Shown here piece by piece: positions 8,130-16,357 of a DNA stretch of 29,192 bases. The translations under genes and the position numbers were made by a program. Under the pieces are notes generated by a model. The model had not been told where the DNA came from. It saw only the letters and a program-made list of their open reading frames with translations, and ran no database searches. Position 1 is the first letter of the stretch. Each line of letters begins with the position of its first letter. The stretch is from NCBI GenBank assembly GCA_013698305.1, contig JACCVC010000061.1:1-29192 (forward strand), in the 5' to 3' direction. This stretch comes from Chloroflexia bacterium (GTDB lineage: Bacteria > Chloroflexota > Chloroflexia > Thermomicrobiales > UBA6265).

Positions 8130-8202
8130 CGTAGTGGCCGATCCTGAATCGGCCCAGCCTGCTGATTCACCACCGTTCGCAGACACAGGGTCTGCCGCTA
8201 CG
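8130..8202. repeat. Paired palindromic repeat (REPIN-like), 73 bp
   Basis: The left unit is CGTAG (8130-8134), arm GGCCGAT (8136-8142), loop CCTGA, arm ATCGGCC (8148-8154). The right unit is inverted: GCAGAC (8079+100 to 8184), loop ACAGG (8185-8189), arm GTCTGCC (8190-8196), then CTACG (8198-8202). The order of arm types is that of the 4707-4786 copy read on the opposite strand, although the spacer differs. Confidence 0.8.
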
Positions 8203-8343
8203 CGTCGAACTTTGTTGCGGCTCGCTTTGAGCTCGAGACGCGCCACTAGCCGAGGTCAGCGATGGCATGGCTCCTGCGAATAAATGCGGGTAACGATGTC
8301 GAATAAATCTGCGCTGGATGAGCGCGAAGTGAGGGGACGCAAC

Positions 8344-8865
8344 GTGAATGTGAAGCAACTGGTAGGTATGCAGGTCTTCGCGGTGGACGCGGGCAAGAGC
8401 TTGGGAACTGTAGAGCGAGTGCTGTTCTCCCCGGATGATAAGCGCGTTCAGGGATTCCTGGTGGCGCCCAACAGCGGGTTAATGGAGGAGCCCGAGGCGC
8501 AAAGACTCTTGGCGGTGGATGCGATCAAGCACGTGGGCCATGATGCGATCACTGTAGATTCTGAAAGTGTGCTGGAGACCATCGCCGATGGGCGGCTTCC
8601 CAACGGTCTTATAGCCTTCGACGAGATCGAGAAGGAAAAGGTGTTGACTGAGGGCGGTGATGAAGTCGGGTCAGTAAGCTCGATCGACTTCGACGGCGAG
8701 AGCTTCCAGATCGACTTTCTCGAAGTGAGTCGAGGGTTCATGAGCGGGAACAGCCTGATCAGCGTCGACAACGTGGTGACCGTTGGCCCGGACAGGATTG
8801 TGGTGAAGGATGCGGCTCTGGACGAGCCCGAGCCGGACACGACGATTGTCGACGACCGAGACTAA
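8344..8865 (+). CDS. PRC-barrel domain protein
   Basis: The ~173-residue soluble beta-rich protein contains two PRC-barrel-like halves. The first starts VKQLVGMQVFAVDAGKSLGTVERVLF and continues RVQGFLVAP; the second has KVLTEGGDEVGSVSSIDFD and FQIDFLEVSRG. PRC barrels occur in the photosynthetic reaction-centre H subunit and in RimM, and as small stand-alone proteins, and usually mediate protein or RNA contacts; the role here is unknown. The frame is open from ATG 8284 (also ATG 8296). GTG 8344 has the best ribosome site (AGGGGA, 6 nt upstream) and begins exactly at the domain, so I chose it. The acidic C-terminal tail ends in DDRD. The gene ends at the shared terminator at 8896-8932. Confidence 0.85.
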   Translation: MNVKQLVGMQVFAVDAGKSLGTVERVLFSPDDKRVQGFLVAPNSGLMEEPEAQRLLAVDAIKHVGHDAITVDSESVLETIADGRLPNGLIAFDEIEKEKVLTEGGDEVGSVSSIDFDGESFQIDFLEVSRGFMSGNSLISVDNVVTVGPDRIVVKDAALDEPEPDTTIVDDRD

Positions 8866-8895
8866 ACCCTTGGACATCAAGAACCAATGATTACG

Positions 8896-8932
8896 AATAG
8901 CGCCTGGGTCATTTGCGTACCCAGGCGCTATT
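8896..8932. terminator. Bidirectional terminator between PRC-barrel gene and rad50
   Basis: A perfect 14-bp stem (AATAGCGCCTGGGT at 8896-8909, complement at 8919-8932) with a 9-nt loop is followed by TTTGTCTT on the plus strand. The TAG stop of the rad50-like gene (8930-8928) lies inside the right arm, so the stem serves both converging transcripts. Confidence 0.8.
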
Positions 8933-11762
8933 TGTCTTCCAGCGCTTCGGACAACGCGCCTTCGTTGGTGACAAACTGGCTGGAGCCATCATCACGTTGC
9001 TCCACCTGCCAGATCGTGTCGAACACGGGCGACTGCTGGACATCGTCGACGTGGGAGATGACGAACATCTGCCGGAAGTACTCGTTGGAGTGTTGACCCA
9101 ACAGCGTCAGCACTCGTTCGCGCCGGTCTGCGTCCAGCGACCCGAACACCTCATCCAGGACCAGAAATCCGGGAGGGTTGGCTGCCTGCTGGCCGATGAT
9201 CCGGGACAGCGCCAGCCGCGCCGCCAGGGAGACCGCGTCGCGCTCGCCGCCTGAGAAGGTGTCAAGCGGGAAGCCCTCGTCGGACTGGTCGAACACCTTG
9301 ATGCCGTAGTCTTCATCGAACGTCACGCGGTCGTATTTGCCATCGGTCATCTCGGTCACAATGTCGCTGGTGATGTCGCTGAGCATGGGCGAGAGGTGCT
9401 GCGCCACGAACTTGTCGAATTCCGAGAACTCGCTGTACATGACATTGAGATCTTCATGGACTCGACGGCGTTCGTCTGCCTCGCGGGCCAGGTCGGCGAG
9501 TTGTTGCTGCTCCTTCTTGAGCGTTTCCAGCCGAAACTCCGCCTCGCGCTTCGTCCGCTCGGCGGCATGGAGATGATCCCGGGCGTTTCGGTCCTGCTGG
9601 CGTGCCGTCCGAAGCGCCTCGTTGGACGTCTGCAACGATAGCGGGTCGAAGCCCAACTCCTTGCGTTTCGCCTCCAGTCCGTTGACTGCCTCGTCGCACG
9701 CCTTCATCGCCTCGGAGGTCGACTTGAGATCGTGGTCTAGCTGAGGTCGTCTCGCGAGTTGCCGGTCGATTTGCTCAATGGCGCTGGCCGCGCGAGACGC
9801 CTGCTCGTGATCTGTGGTGACGGCGCGGTAGAGATCGGGGTCCCACGCGATGTCGGTAAGGCTGGCCAGATCCTTTTCTGCCTGCTGTCGCCGCTGCACT
9901 GCATCCCGCACGTTGCGCTGAATCATCTGAAGTGGCTGGGTGGCGCCGTGCAGGTCGCGCTTGTGAGCCAGTTCCTGATCAGCCGCCTTGATCTGGTCGC
10001 TGGTCGGAGCGGCTGAAAGCGACAACGCTTGCAGCGCCTCACTGAGCGTGGTCTGCCACCGTTGCGCTTCGGCTTCCTGCCGCTCGATGTGCTCGGCGCT
10101 GTTGGCGATGCGGGTCTTCGTTTCCAGGATCGCCTTCTCCCGCGTTCGGAGCGCGTCGATCTCGTGTTGCGCTGCCTTGACCTCGTTGGCGAGGTGTTCC
10201 GCTTCCTGGTGGATGGCGACGATGGCCTCGTCTCTCGCGGAGATCGCGGAACTCATGGTCGCAATCACCAGCTGCGCTTCGTCATCATCAAAGGCGCGTC
10301 CGCAGGTCGGACAGACATCGTCGAACTGTTGCTGTCGCAGGCGCTCGATCAAGTGGCGTGATCGGTCCTGCTGTGAGGCCAGGGCGTCTGCTTCAGCCCT
10401 CTTGTCACTGAGTCTGGCTTGTGACTCGTTGAGGCGCGCAGTGGCCCCCTGCTGAAATTGGGAAGGATCGCCGTCGGCGAGGAGTTGGGTCGCCTGATCC
10501 TGAAGTTTTTGTCGTTTTTCTAGATATGTCGCGAGTGTCTTGCGCTCACGTTCGAGCGTCTCTGACGCGATCACCGCCTGCTTCAGCGATCCGCATCGCT
10601 GCTCGATGCCGGTGACGTCAACCGAGCTTGCGACCGTGACAAGGCGGTCGATAGCCTCAATGGGAGAGCCGGAATCCGCGTCAGACCAAGACCAATCCGG
10701 CGAATAAGTGCCTTTGGCCGTGCGATCTACGATAGTACGTAAATCCTGAACTCGGTCTGCCAGCTCCTGCTCGCCGCGTTTCTCGTCTTTTCGCGCTTGA
10801 TGGCGGCGTTCGAACCGCTCCCGCTCGGTCTCAAGGGACGCTCGCCGCGCCGCGAGCTCCTCGCGTTTGGCGGCCTGGGTCGCGAGGGATGCCCGTTCTT
10901 CCTGCTGATGGTCGAGGCGCTCAAGGTCGGCGTTGATGCCGTCCCGGCGCTCCGTCGCCGCGGTCCGCTGGGATTGCTGGTCTCGAAGATCAGCCGCGAT
11001 TGCGGCATCCTGGTCGCGCTGCTCCTGCAGGAGCTGATTCGCCTGCTCGGTTGCGGCGAGTTGCTGTTCCGCGGAGGTCAACGAGTTGCGGGCGATGCCG
11101 ACCGCCTCGATCCGCTCGCTGATCGTGCCGGAAATCTCTTCAATCTCCGCGTCGAGGTATCGGCCCGAGGTCTGCGCGTCGTATCGTCTCTGGAGCGCGT
11201 CGGCGTCGCTCCGAGCCCTGCCGCGCTCCTCACCGATGATGGTCTGGGCCTGCTTGATCGTCTCGAACCCGAGCAGTTTGCCCACCTCTCGTCGCCGATC
11301 GGTCGCGCCCAGGCCGCCGAAAAAGCTGAGTTCCTTTTGCCGGGTGAAGAAGGTCGCCACAAAGGCCGAATGGCTGAGACCGATCAGGCGGGTGGTGATG
11401 AAGTCGGTAACCTCGCGGGTGCCTTGCACGATCGGCTCGCTGCCGCCTGAATCAGTCAGCCTGTAGACCGTTGCCTGGGTGGCGCCCCGCTTGAGGATGC
11501 GCTCGACCTCGTAAACCTCGTGGCCGGACTGAGTCGTCATCTGCACGACCACGCGCACCTCGCCGCCGACCGTCCGTGGGCGAATGTCGGTGTTCCTGAT
11601 CGAGGATGGCTTGTAAAGGCACCACTCGATTGCCTCGAAGATGGTGGTCTTGCCGACGCCGTTGGCGCCGACCACGCCGACAATGGCGTCTTCCGCGATC
11701 GGAAAGCTCTGCTCGCCGCGATACTGTTTGTAGTTTTCGAGGGTGAGTTTGGTGATGATCAT
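8928..11762 (-). CDS. sbcC: SbcC/Rad50-type SMC-like ATPase
   Basis: This 944-residue protein is the ATPase of the Mre11-Rad50 (SbcCD) complex, which tethers and processes DNA double-strand ends. The N-terminal lobe has Walker A GANGVGKTT (near residue 35) in the usual ITKLTLENYKQYRGEQSF context. Two long coiled-coil stretches (~170-470 and ~500-800) meet at the zinc hook CPTC with C484 and C487, almost exactly mid-protein. The C-terminal lobe has the signature FSGGERDAVSLAARLALSR, Walker B FLVLDEVFGSLDADRR and a His-switch (MFVISHVDD). It is about the size of archaeal Rad50 and Gram-positive SbcC. Its ATG overlaps the stop of the mre11 gene by 4 bp, showing translational coupling. It is the last gene of the four-gene end-processing operon. 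Confidence 0.95.
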   Translation of the reverse strand: MIITKLTLENYKQYRGEQSFPIAEDAIVGVVGANGVGKTTIFEAIEWCLYKPSSIRNTDIRPRTVGGEVRVVVQMTTQSGHEVYEVERILKRGATQATVYRLTDSGGSEPIVQGTREVTDFITTRLIGLSHSAFVATFFTRQKELSFFGGLGATDRRREVGKLLGFETIKQAQTIIGEERGRARSDADALQRRYDAQTSGRYLDAEIEEISGTISERIEAVGIARNSLTSAEQQLAATEQANQLLQEQRDQDAAIAADLRDQQSQRTAATERRDGINADLERLDHQQEERASLATQAAKREELAARRASLETERERFERRHQARKDEKRGEQELADRVQDLRTIVDRTAKGTYSPDWSWSDADSGSPIEAIDRLVTVASSVDVTGIEQRCGSLKQAVIASETLERERKTLATYLEKRQKLQDQATQLLADGDPSQFQQGATARLNESQARLSDKRAEADALASQQDRSRHLIERLRQQQFDDVCPTCGRAFDDDEAQLVIATMSSAISARDEAIVAIHQEAEHLANEVKAAQHEIDALRTREKAILETKTRIANSAEHIERQEAEAQRWQTTLSEALQALSLSAAPTSDQIKAADQELAHKRDLHGATQPLQMIQRNVRDAVQRRQQAEKDLASLTDIAWDPDLYRAVTTDHEQASRAASAIEQIDRQLARRPQLDHDLKSTSEAMKACDEAVNGLEAKRKELGFDPLSLQTSNEALRTARQQDRNARDHLHAAERTKREAEFRLETLKKEQQQLADLAREADERRRVHEDLNVMYSEFSEFDKFVAQHLSPMLSDITSDIVTEMTDGKYDRVTFDEDYGIKVFDQSDEGFPLDTFSGGERDAVSLAARLALSRIIGQQAANPPGFLVLDEVFGSLDADRRERVLTLLGQHSNEYFRQMFVISHVDDVQQSPVFDTIWQVEQRDDGSSQFVTNEGALSEALEDK

Positions 11763-12949
11763 GCGCCGCCGCCTTCCAACTCGCTATCGGTCACGCGTTG
11801 CTGCGCCTCCTGCAAGGCGGACGAGCCCCGTTCGAGAAACCGGGTGGCGAACTCGGCGGAATAGTGCTCGCCCTTGCGCTGCGCGACGAATTCGGAGAAG
11901 AGCGTTTGCAGATCCCGGATCGATGCGGAACGGTCGATGTCCACGGCCATCGGGGATTCTGCCGGCGCCTGGCGCGATATCGTGAGATGGAGCGTTTTGC
12001 CGGACGTCTCGCGGCGCAGCATGCGCTCGACCTCGCGGTACTGCTGGCGGTCGGCGTTGCGGACCTGCACGCGCGTCAGCGCCTCGGGGTTGCCCAGGCG
12101 TTCCAGTTGGTCGAGCACGCTATCCACGATCTCCGGCACGGACAGCGTATCGCCATGGACAGGCTTGAGCAGTTCCATCGGACGGCACTGGACGGTGCGA
12201 TGCTCGGGATTGCCGGAGAGTCCGTCCCCGTCGAAGCTGACGATCAGGTAGCCAGGCGTCGCCTCCGCGTCACCCCAGCCCATGCGCTCGGTCGAGCCGG
12301 AGTACCACGCGGTCGGGAACGCCGGGATCGAGACGTGGTAGTGACCCAGCGCGATGTAGTCGAACTCCGCCTGGAACAGGCTGCTGTCAAGCTCCTGCTC
12401 ACCCGGCTCGGTGACGACGCCGGGATCGAGAATGCCCGCCGTCATGCCATGGGTGACGAGGATGTTCCGATAATCCGGAATGGCGTAGGTGACGGCGGCG
12501 TCCGGGTTGATCAGCGCCCCGTGCGGGACCGCCTGAATCCGCAGCCCGAGATCCTCGAACACGAACTCATCTTCCTCGTAGCCCGCCGAAATCCGGGTAT
12601 CCGGCAATGCCACCTCCAGCAGGCTGAAGACCGAGCCGCCTGCGCGATAGCGCGGCGTGTCGTGATTGCCGGCGATCACCACCGTCGGGATGCCGGCCTG
12701 CTCGATTCGCCGCATCTCGGTGACGAAGTGGCGGACCGCATACCAGCTCGGGCGACTCTGATGAAAGACGTCGCCGCCGTGAATCACCAGGTCGACCTCC
12801 TGTCGCAGGATGTCGTCGATGGCCCTGGTGAAGGACCGGTCGATGTCGACCGATCGCTGGTTTCGGCCCGTCGCGGCGTCTTGCACTGGCAGGGCGCGAT
12901 AGCCAAGGTGGGTGTCGCTGATGTGGGCAATGCGCAGTGGCCGGGTCAT
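11759..12949 (-). CDS. sbcD: SbcD/Mre11-type DNA exonuclease
   Basis: This 396-residue calcineurin-like phosphoesterase is the nuclease partner of Rad50. Metal-binding motifs are complete and in order: D12-x-H14 (ISDTHLG), GGD60, GNHD (94-97), THG (~166) and GHYH (~200). The capping domain follows (GSTERMGWGDAEATPGYLIV), and a C-terminal helical region would bind the Rad50 coiled coil. It would make Mn-dependent 3'-5' exonuclease and endonuclease cuts near blocked DNA ends. Its ATG overlaps the TGA of the herA-like gene as ATGA, and its own end overlaps the rad50 start, so the order herA-mre11-rad50 is tightly coupled. Confidence 0.95.
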   Translation of the reverse strand: MTRPLRIAHISDTHLGYRALPVQDAATGRNQRSVDIDRSFTRAIDDILRQEVDLVIHGGDVFHQSRPSWYAVRHFVTEMRRIEQAGIPTVVIAGNHDTPRYRAGGSVFSLLEVALPDTRISAGYEEDEFVFEDLGLRIQAVPHGALINPDAAVTYAIPDYRNILVTHGMTAGILDPGVVTEPGEQELDSSLFQAEFDYIALGHYHVSIPAFPTAWYSGSTERMGWGDAEATPGYLIVSFDGDGLSGNPEHRTVQCRPMELLKPVHGDTLSVPEIVDSVLDQLERLGNPEALTRVQVRNADRQQYREVERMLRRETSGKTLHLTISRQAPAESPMAVDIDRSASIRDLQTLFSEFVAQRKGEHYSAEFATRFLERGSSALQEAQQRVTDSELEGGGA

Positions 12950-15069
12950 CGGTGGTTGGCTCCGTAACGTCTACTTGTAAGAAGTTTCTTCGCCTGCCTC
13001 CAGGCGTCCCCGCGATGGTTGCCGCCGGAGTAGTCCCGGCGAATCTGCCGCGCGACCTCATCAATGACTTCGGGCGAGAGGCCGGCACAGTGCGTTGCGA
13101 TCTCGGCGCGGGATGGGGCATGATCGCCCATGACGCTCCCGAGGACCGAGATAAGCGGATCCTCGGGCATCTTGAAGCCTTGTTCGATTTGCCTGCCGAA
13201 AACGCGCTGGCCGTCGATGCCCCGGATCGTGGGCGGCATGGGGAACGCGCCGAACAACGGCTCGCGAAAGTGCGCGTGCCGGATCAGCAATCGACCCTTG
13301 GACAGGCCGAGCAGCTCTGACTTCGACGTCTCCGAGATCGACCGGTAGGCGGCATTGATGATCTCCTCGTCACCAACCCGTCCGTAGAGCGAGGTGCCAC
13401 AGTTGCCAAGAATTTCGCCGTCGACGCGAGAGCGGAACTGCTGCGCGCCGAACAGGACAACGTTGAGGTGGCGACCGCGAGCGGCGATGTCCACGAGGGT
13501 GTCACGCAGGCCGCCATCGCCACCGGCGGGCGCGTACTTGTTGAGCTCATCCACGAAGATAATCAGCTTGTCGACGCCGAGGTCAGACCGCTCCGCCATT
13601 TTCCATACGGCGTTGATGATCGAGGTGACCAACAGCTCGGCGGAGATGGAGTTCGTCTGGGAAATGTCGATGACGCGAAGTTCCTGGTCGACGAACTGCG
13701 AGTCTGGAGTCGGAATTGCCGACGAGCGGACCGTTCCGTGAGAGAGCAGGCCTCCGAGCTTGTCCTGAAGACCCTTGAACCGGTTTTGCGCCTTGCGGAT
13801 CGTCGCCTTGTGGTGACCCTCCCAATAGTCGCTCACTCCTTCGTTCTGAAAGTACGCATTGATCTCTTCGAACTTCGCGTTGAGCTGAGCCATCGACTTG
13901 ACTCTCTGTTCGCGCAGTTCATAAATGAATCCCCAGAGCTTGTCGTCCAGGTCGTTGAAGTTGAAGATTCTATGAGGGTAGTTAAGCGCCGTGTCCAGTG
14001 ACCAAAGCACGGGAAAGACGTTTTCGGTCTCGCCGGGCATGGAGCGATCGGTATTCAGCGATCGGTAGTTCCTGAAATCGTCCAGGTTGACCGTGCCCGC
14101 GATATCCTTTGGCTCCATTCCGGGGCGGAACGGCGCGAAGATGCGGGTGTTGTGAAAGGCGCGGGGCTCGAGGCCGAAAGCGTCGTAGGCGTCTAGATCG
14201 TCCTTGCCCAGGCCAAAATTCTTGTTGGCGGCGTAGATCGCGGCGTCCTGTTCGGACGGCTGCGCAGGCTTGTCGAGCCAGAGCAGGTCCGGGCCCTTGA
14301 CGTTGAACATCAGCGCCGCGACCTTCTTGTTCTTCTTCTCCATCGTCTGAAACGCGGAGCTGATCAGGAACAGCGCGTGGCTGGTCTTGGTTGCCAGGCC
14401 CGATTGCCCTGTCCAGTTGGCGTGACCGGCTTCCGGCCCGAGCAGGTAGTCCTCATCCAGGTAAATCGGCGTCCGCTGAAAGCGGGGACGCCCATGCTCG
14501 TCGCGCACGACATCGCCCTCAACCAGATCGCGCTCGAAGTTGCCGTTGGTATGCATCACCGCGGGGATCGGCGCGCCCGAGTAGTTGTCGAGGCCAAGCG
14601 CAAACTCGATCGCCTCGGGAGTGGCGAAGTAGACCGGACCGTTGACGACCGGGCGTTTGGAGGCGACATCGTCGCGGACGTGTTTGGTGGCAAGCACCTT
14701 GGCCTCGAACACCAAAATCTCGGGGCGTTGGGTCGATCCGGAGTCGGCAAGGCCGAGCTCGACGTGGCGGTCGAAGTAGTCGTCGAGAAAGGATGCCATG
14801 TCCGAGTAGCGGCGAGGCTCGTCGACAACTGCAACGACCGCTGCCTCCTCGGAGAAGCCGACGACGATGTGCCCGACGTCGAGCGTGAGGGCGGCGTCAT
14901 CGGCCCAGAAGTAGAAGATGTGGGAGCCAGACGGCTCGCTCTCGCTGCTGACGACGCGACCGATCTCGCCGGTCTTGCGGTCGATCAACGGATCGAACTG
15001 CCGGATCGTGCCGGTTGCCGAGGCGGGCGAGTCGATGGTGAGTGAGCGGAGTCCAAAGGTGTCGTCCAT
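12946..15069 (-). CDS. herA: HerA-like hexameric DNA translocase/helicase ATPase
   Basis: The 707-residue protein resembles HerA/FtsK-class ATPases. The N-terminal ~100 residues look like a HAS-barrel (IGRVVSSESEP...HIVVGF...AVVDEP). The nucleotide site is at TGQSGLATKTSHALFL (residues 220-235) with a non-classical P-loop, followed by LMFNVKGPDLLWL at ~253. Walker B is KLIIFVDELNKYAP (D507, E508). The following ARGRHLNVVLFGAQQFRS (530-547) matches the sensor/arginine-finger region of HerA. In Archaea, HerA forms a hexamer that drives NurA for end resection. The long open frame begins at 15333, but ATG 15069, preceded by GGAGA and lying 20 bp after the nurA-like stop, is the sensible start; the upstream part is a shadow of the nurA-like gene. 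The 3' end overlaps mre11 by 4 bp. Confidence 0.85.
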   Translation of the reverse strand: MDDTFGLRSLTIDSPASATGTIRQFDPLIDRKTGEIGRVVSSESEPSGSHIFYFWADDAALTLDVGHIVVGFSEEAAVVAVVDEPRRYSDMASFLDDYFDRHVELGLADSGSTQRPEILVFEAKVLATKHVRDDVASKRPVVNGPVYFATPEAIEFALGLDNYSGAPIPAVMHTNGNFERDLVEGDVVRDEHGRPRFQRTPIYLDEDYLLGPEAGHANWTGQSGLATKTSHALFLISSAFQTMEKKNKKVAALMFNVKGPDLLWLDKPAQPSEQDAAIYAANKNFGLGKDDLDAYDAFGLEPRAFHNTRIFAPFRPGMEPKDIAGTVNLDDFRNYRSLNTDRSMPGETENVFPVLWSLDTALNYPHRIFNFNDLDDKLWGFIYELREQRVKSMAQLNAKFEEINAYFQNEGVSDYWEGHHKATIRKAQNRFKGLQDKLGGLLSHGTVRSSAIPTPDSQFVDQELRVIDISQTNSISAELLVTSIINAVWKMAERSDLGVDKLIIFVDELNKYAPAGGDGGLRDTLVDIAARGRHLNVVLFGAQQFRSRVDGEILGNCGTSLYGRVGDEEIINAAYRSISETSKSELLGLSKGRLLIRHAHFREPLFGAFPMPPTIRGIDGQRVFGRQIEQGFKMPEDPLISVLGSVMGDHAPSRAEIATHCAGLSPEVIDEVARQIRRDYSGGNHRGDAWRQAKKLLTSRRYGANHR

Positions 15070-15089
15070 AAAGCTAATGTCTCCAGATA

Positions 15090-16163
15090 TCAGGTCGGCC
15101 AGCCGGCGGTGAGCGTGTCGAGCCGGCGTTTGAGCATGCGTTCGAGCAGGTGAATCGGGTAGAGCAGGGTGGGCCAGCGGGCGTCGGTCGATGCACGAGG
15201 CGCTCGCTCGGCGAGAATCCAGGACGAGATCGGGTCGATCAGGTCGAGGTCGGCCAACACCGCCGGGGTTTCGAGCCGGATCAGGCCGTGCCGCGCATCC
15301 TGGCCGGTGGCGTTGTGCATCCGCAGGTACCACATGGCGCGCTCTGCTCCTTCCCGAACGTCAGAATCGGCGAGCGTATAGGCGCTGGTTCGATGCCCGA
15401 TTGGCAGATCGTAGAGTACCGCCGCCTCCTGACCGTGAAAGTGCTGGGCGTGGGCACTCTTGACGAGACCGATGGCGTTGGGCGTATCGGTGAGCAGGAG
15501 GCCATCGACGACGATCCAGCCGTCGTGGTCGGACGGCGAGATGTTCAGGCGCCAGAACTGCAACAAATCTGCCTCGATCCTCGCCCGCAGGGTGGTGGCC
15601 GTCGAATACGACCGTTGCAGCACGTCGGTGTAGTCGCCGACCATCCGCTGATAGAGGTCAGGGTCGTCTCGATGCTGTGCCTCTAGCGGATCGTATACGT
15701 GGTTGCCCATGCTTTCGAGCAAGTTAACGATGTGGTTCAGGGTGGGGTCATCGGTATATCGTGGCAGGATCCAGTTGATCCTGGCGACCAGCGAGCCGGG
15801 GATGATGCCAATGTCGGAAGGGCTGGGTCGCTGCAGGATCGCCGCGGCGGTAACGGCGGCGATGATCGGCGTGGTGCCAACGCGCCACACGGGCAGTGTC
15901 CGCTGCGTGCCGTCGAGAAAGTAGCGAACCGCCCCTACGCCGGAGTGACGCGGGACATCCATCGCCCGGATCGGGCCTTCGAGACGGCGAATTTCGCTAG
16001 TTGGCAGTTGCGCCCGCCTGGAATCGAGCGACAACGTGCGGTCGAGCTCGAGCGAGGTCGCCCGCGACATGTCGGCGATAGGCAACCGTTCGGCGACCAG
16101 GTCGTTGATCACCGTCCGTACCATGGCACGCAGCGAAACGGTTTGTGGCTCGGCAATCGCCAT
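15090..16163 (-). CDS. nurA: NurA-domain nuclease
   Basis: The 357-residue protein has the NurA layout (RNase-H-like nuclease). A first acidic motif YFLDGTQRT (D84) lies on a strand, and a second block DGWIVVDGLLLTD (D220) is followed by IGLVKSAHAQHF (K235), the GxxK step typical of the family. In Archaea, NurA is the 5'-3' nuclease loaded in a HerA ring. The frame is open to 16244, but ATG 16163 has GAGGGAG about 4 nt upstream and starts the conserved region. It is the first gene of the operon: herA-like follows after 20 bp, then mre11 and rad50. Sequence similarity to NurA is judged from motifs; the herA neighbour makes the call much stronger. Confidence 0.75.
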   Translation of the reverse strand: MAIAEPQTVSLRAMVRTVINDLVAERLPIADMSRATSLELDRTLSLDSRRAQLPTSEIRRLEGPIRAMDVPRHSGVGAVRYFLDGTQRTLPVWRVGTTPIIAAVTAAAILQRPSPSDIGIIPGSLVARINWILPRYTDDPTLNHIVNLLESMGNHVYDPLEAQHRDDPDLYQRMVGDYTDVLQRSYSTATTLRARIEADLLQFWRLNISPSDHDGWIVVDGLLLTDTPNAIGLVKSAHAQHFHGQEAAVLYDLPIGHRTSAYTLADSDVREGAERAMWYLRMHNATGQDARHGLIRLETPAVLADLDLIDPISSWILAERAPRASTDARWPTLLYPIHLLERMLKRRLDTLTAGWPT

Positions 16164-16191
16164 GGTACTCCCTCGCGTTGGGTCGAATGTA

Positions 16192-16203
16192 GAACAAATG
16201 TAC
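16192..16203 (-). promoter_or_regulatory. LexA-box-like site upstream of the nurA-herA-mre11-rad50 operon
   Basis: GAACAAATGTAC differs by one base from the Gram-positive-type SOS box GAACnnnnGTTC. It lies 28 nt upstream of the nurA-like ATG, where an operator would overlap the promoter. A 9-bp inverted repeat GTACCACTG (16200-16208) / CAGTGGTAC (16255-16263) starts in the same site. This is a suggestion only. Confidence 0.3.
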
Positions 16204-16357
16204 CACTGTAGCGAGGCCGGTGTGCCATTGCGAAGTTCCGCCAACGCTATATGCCAGTGGTACGCTTGCCGCAGGTGTACGTACCGGCTGGGTTGATGGT
16301 GCCAATGCTAGCGCATCCGGGCGCGCAACATCGATTTCACTGCATGGAGTTCAGACG

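Noticed and set aside
11798..12967. 389-codon open frame antisense to mre11
   Set aside because: It is a mirror of the mre11/sbcD codons; the real gene has all metal motifs and overlaps its neighbours as expected.
15070..15333. N-terminal extension of the herA-like frame
   Set aside because: It overlaps the nurA-like gene in another frame and reads as Arg/Pro-rich shadow sequence; ATG 15069 has a ribosome site.
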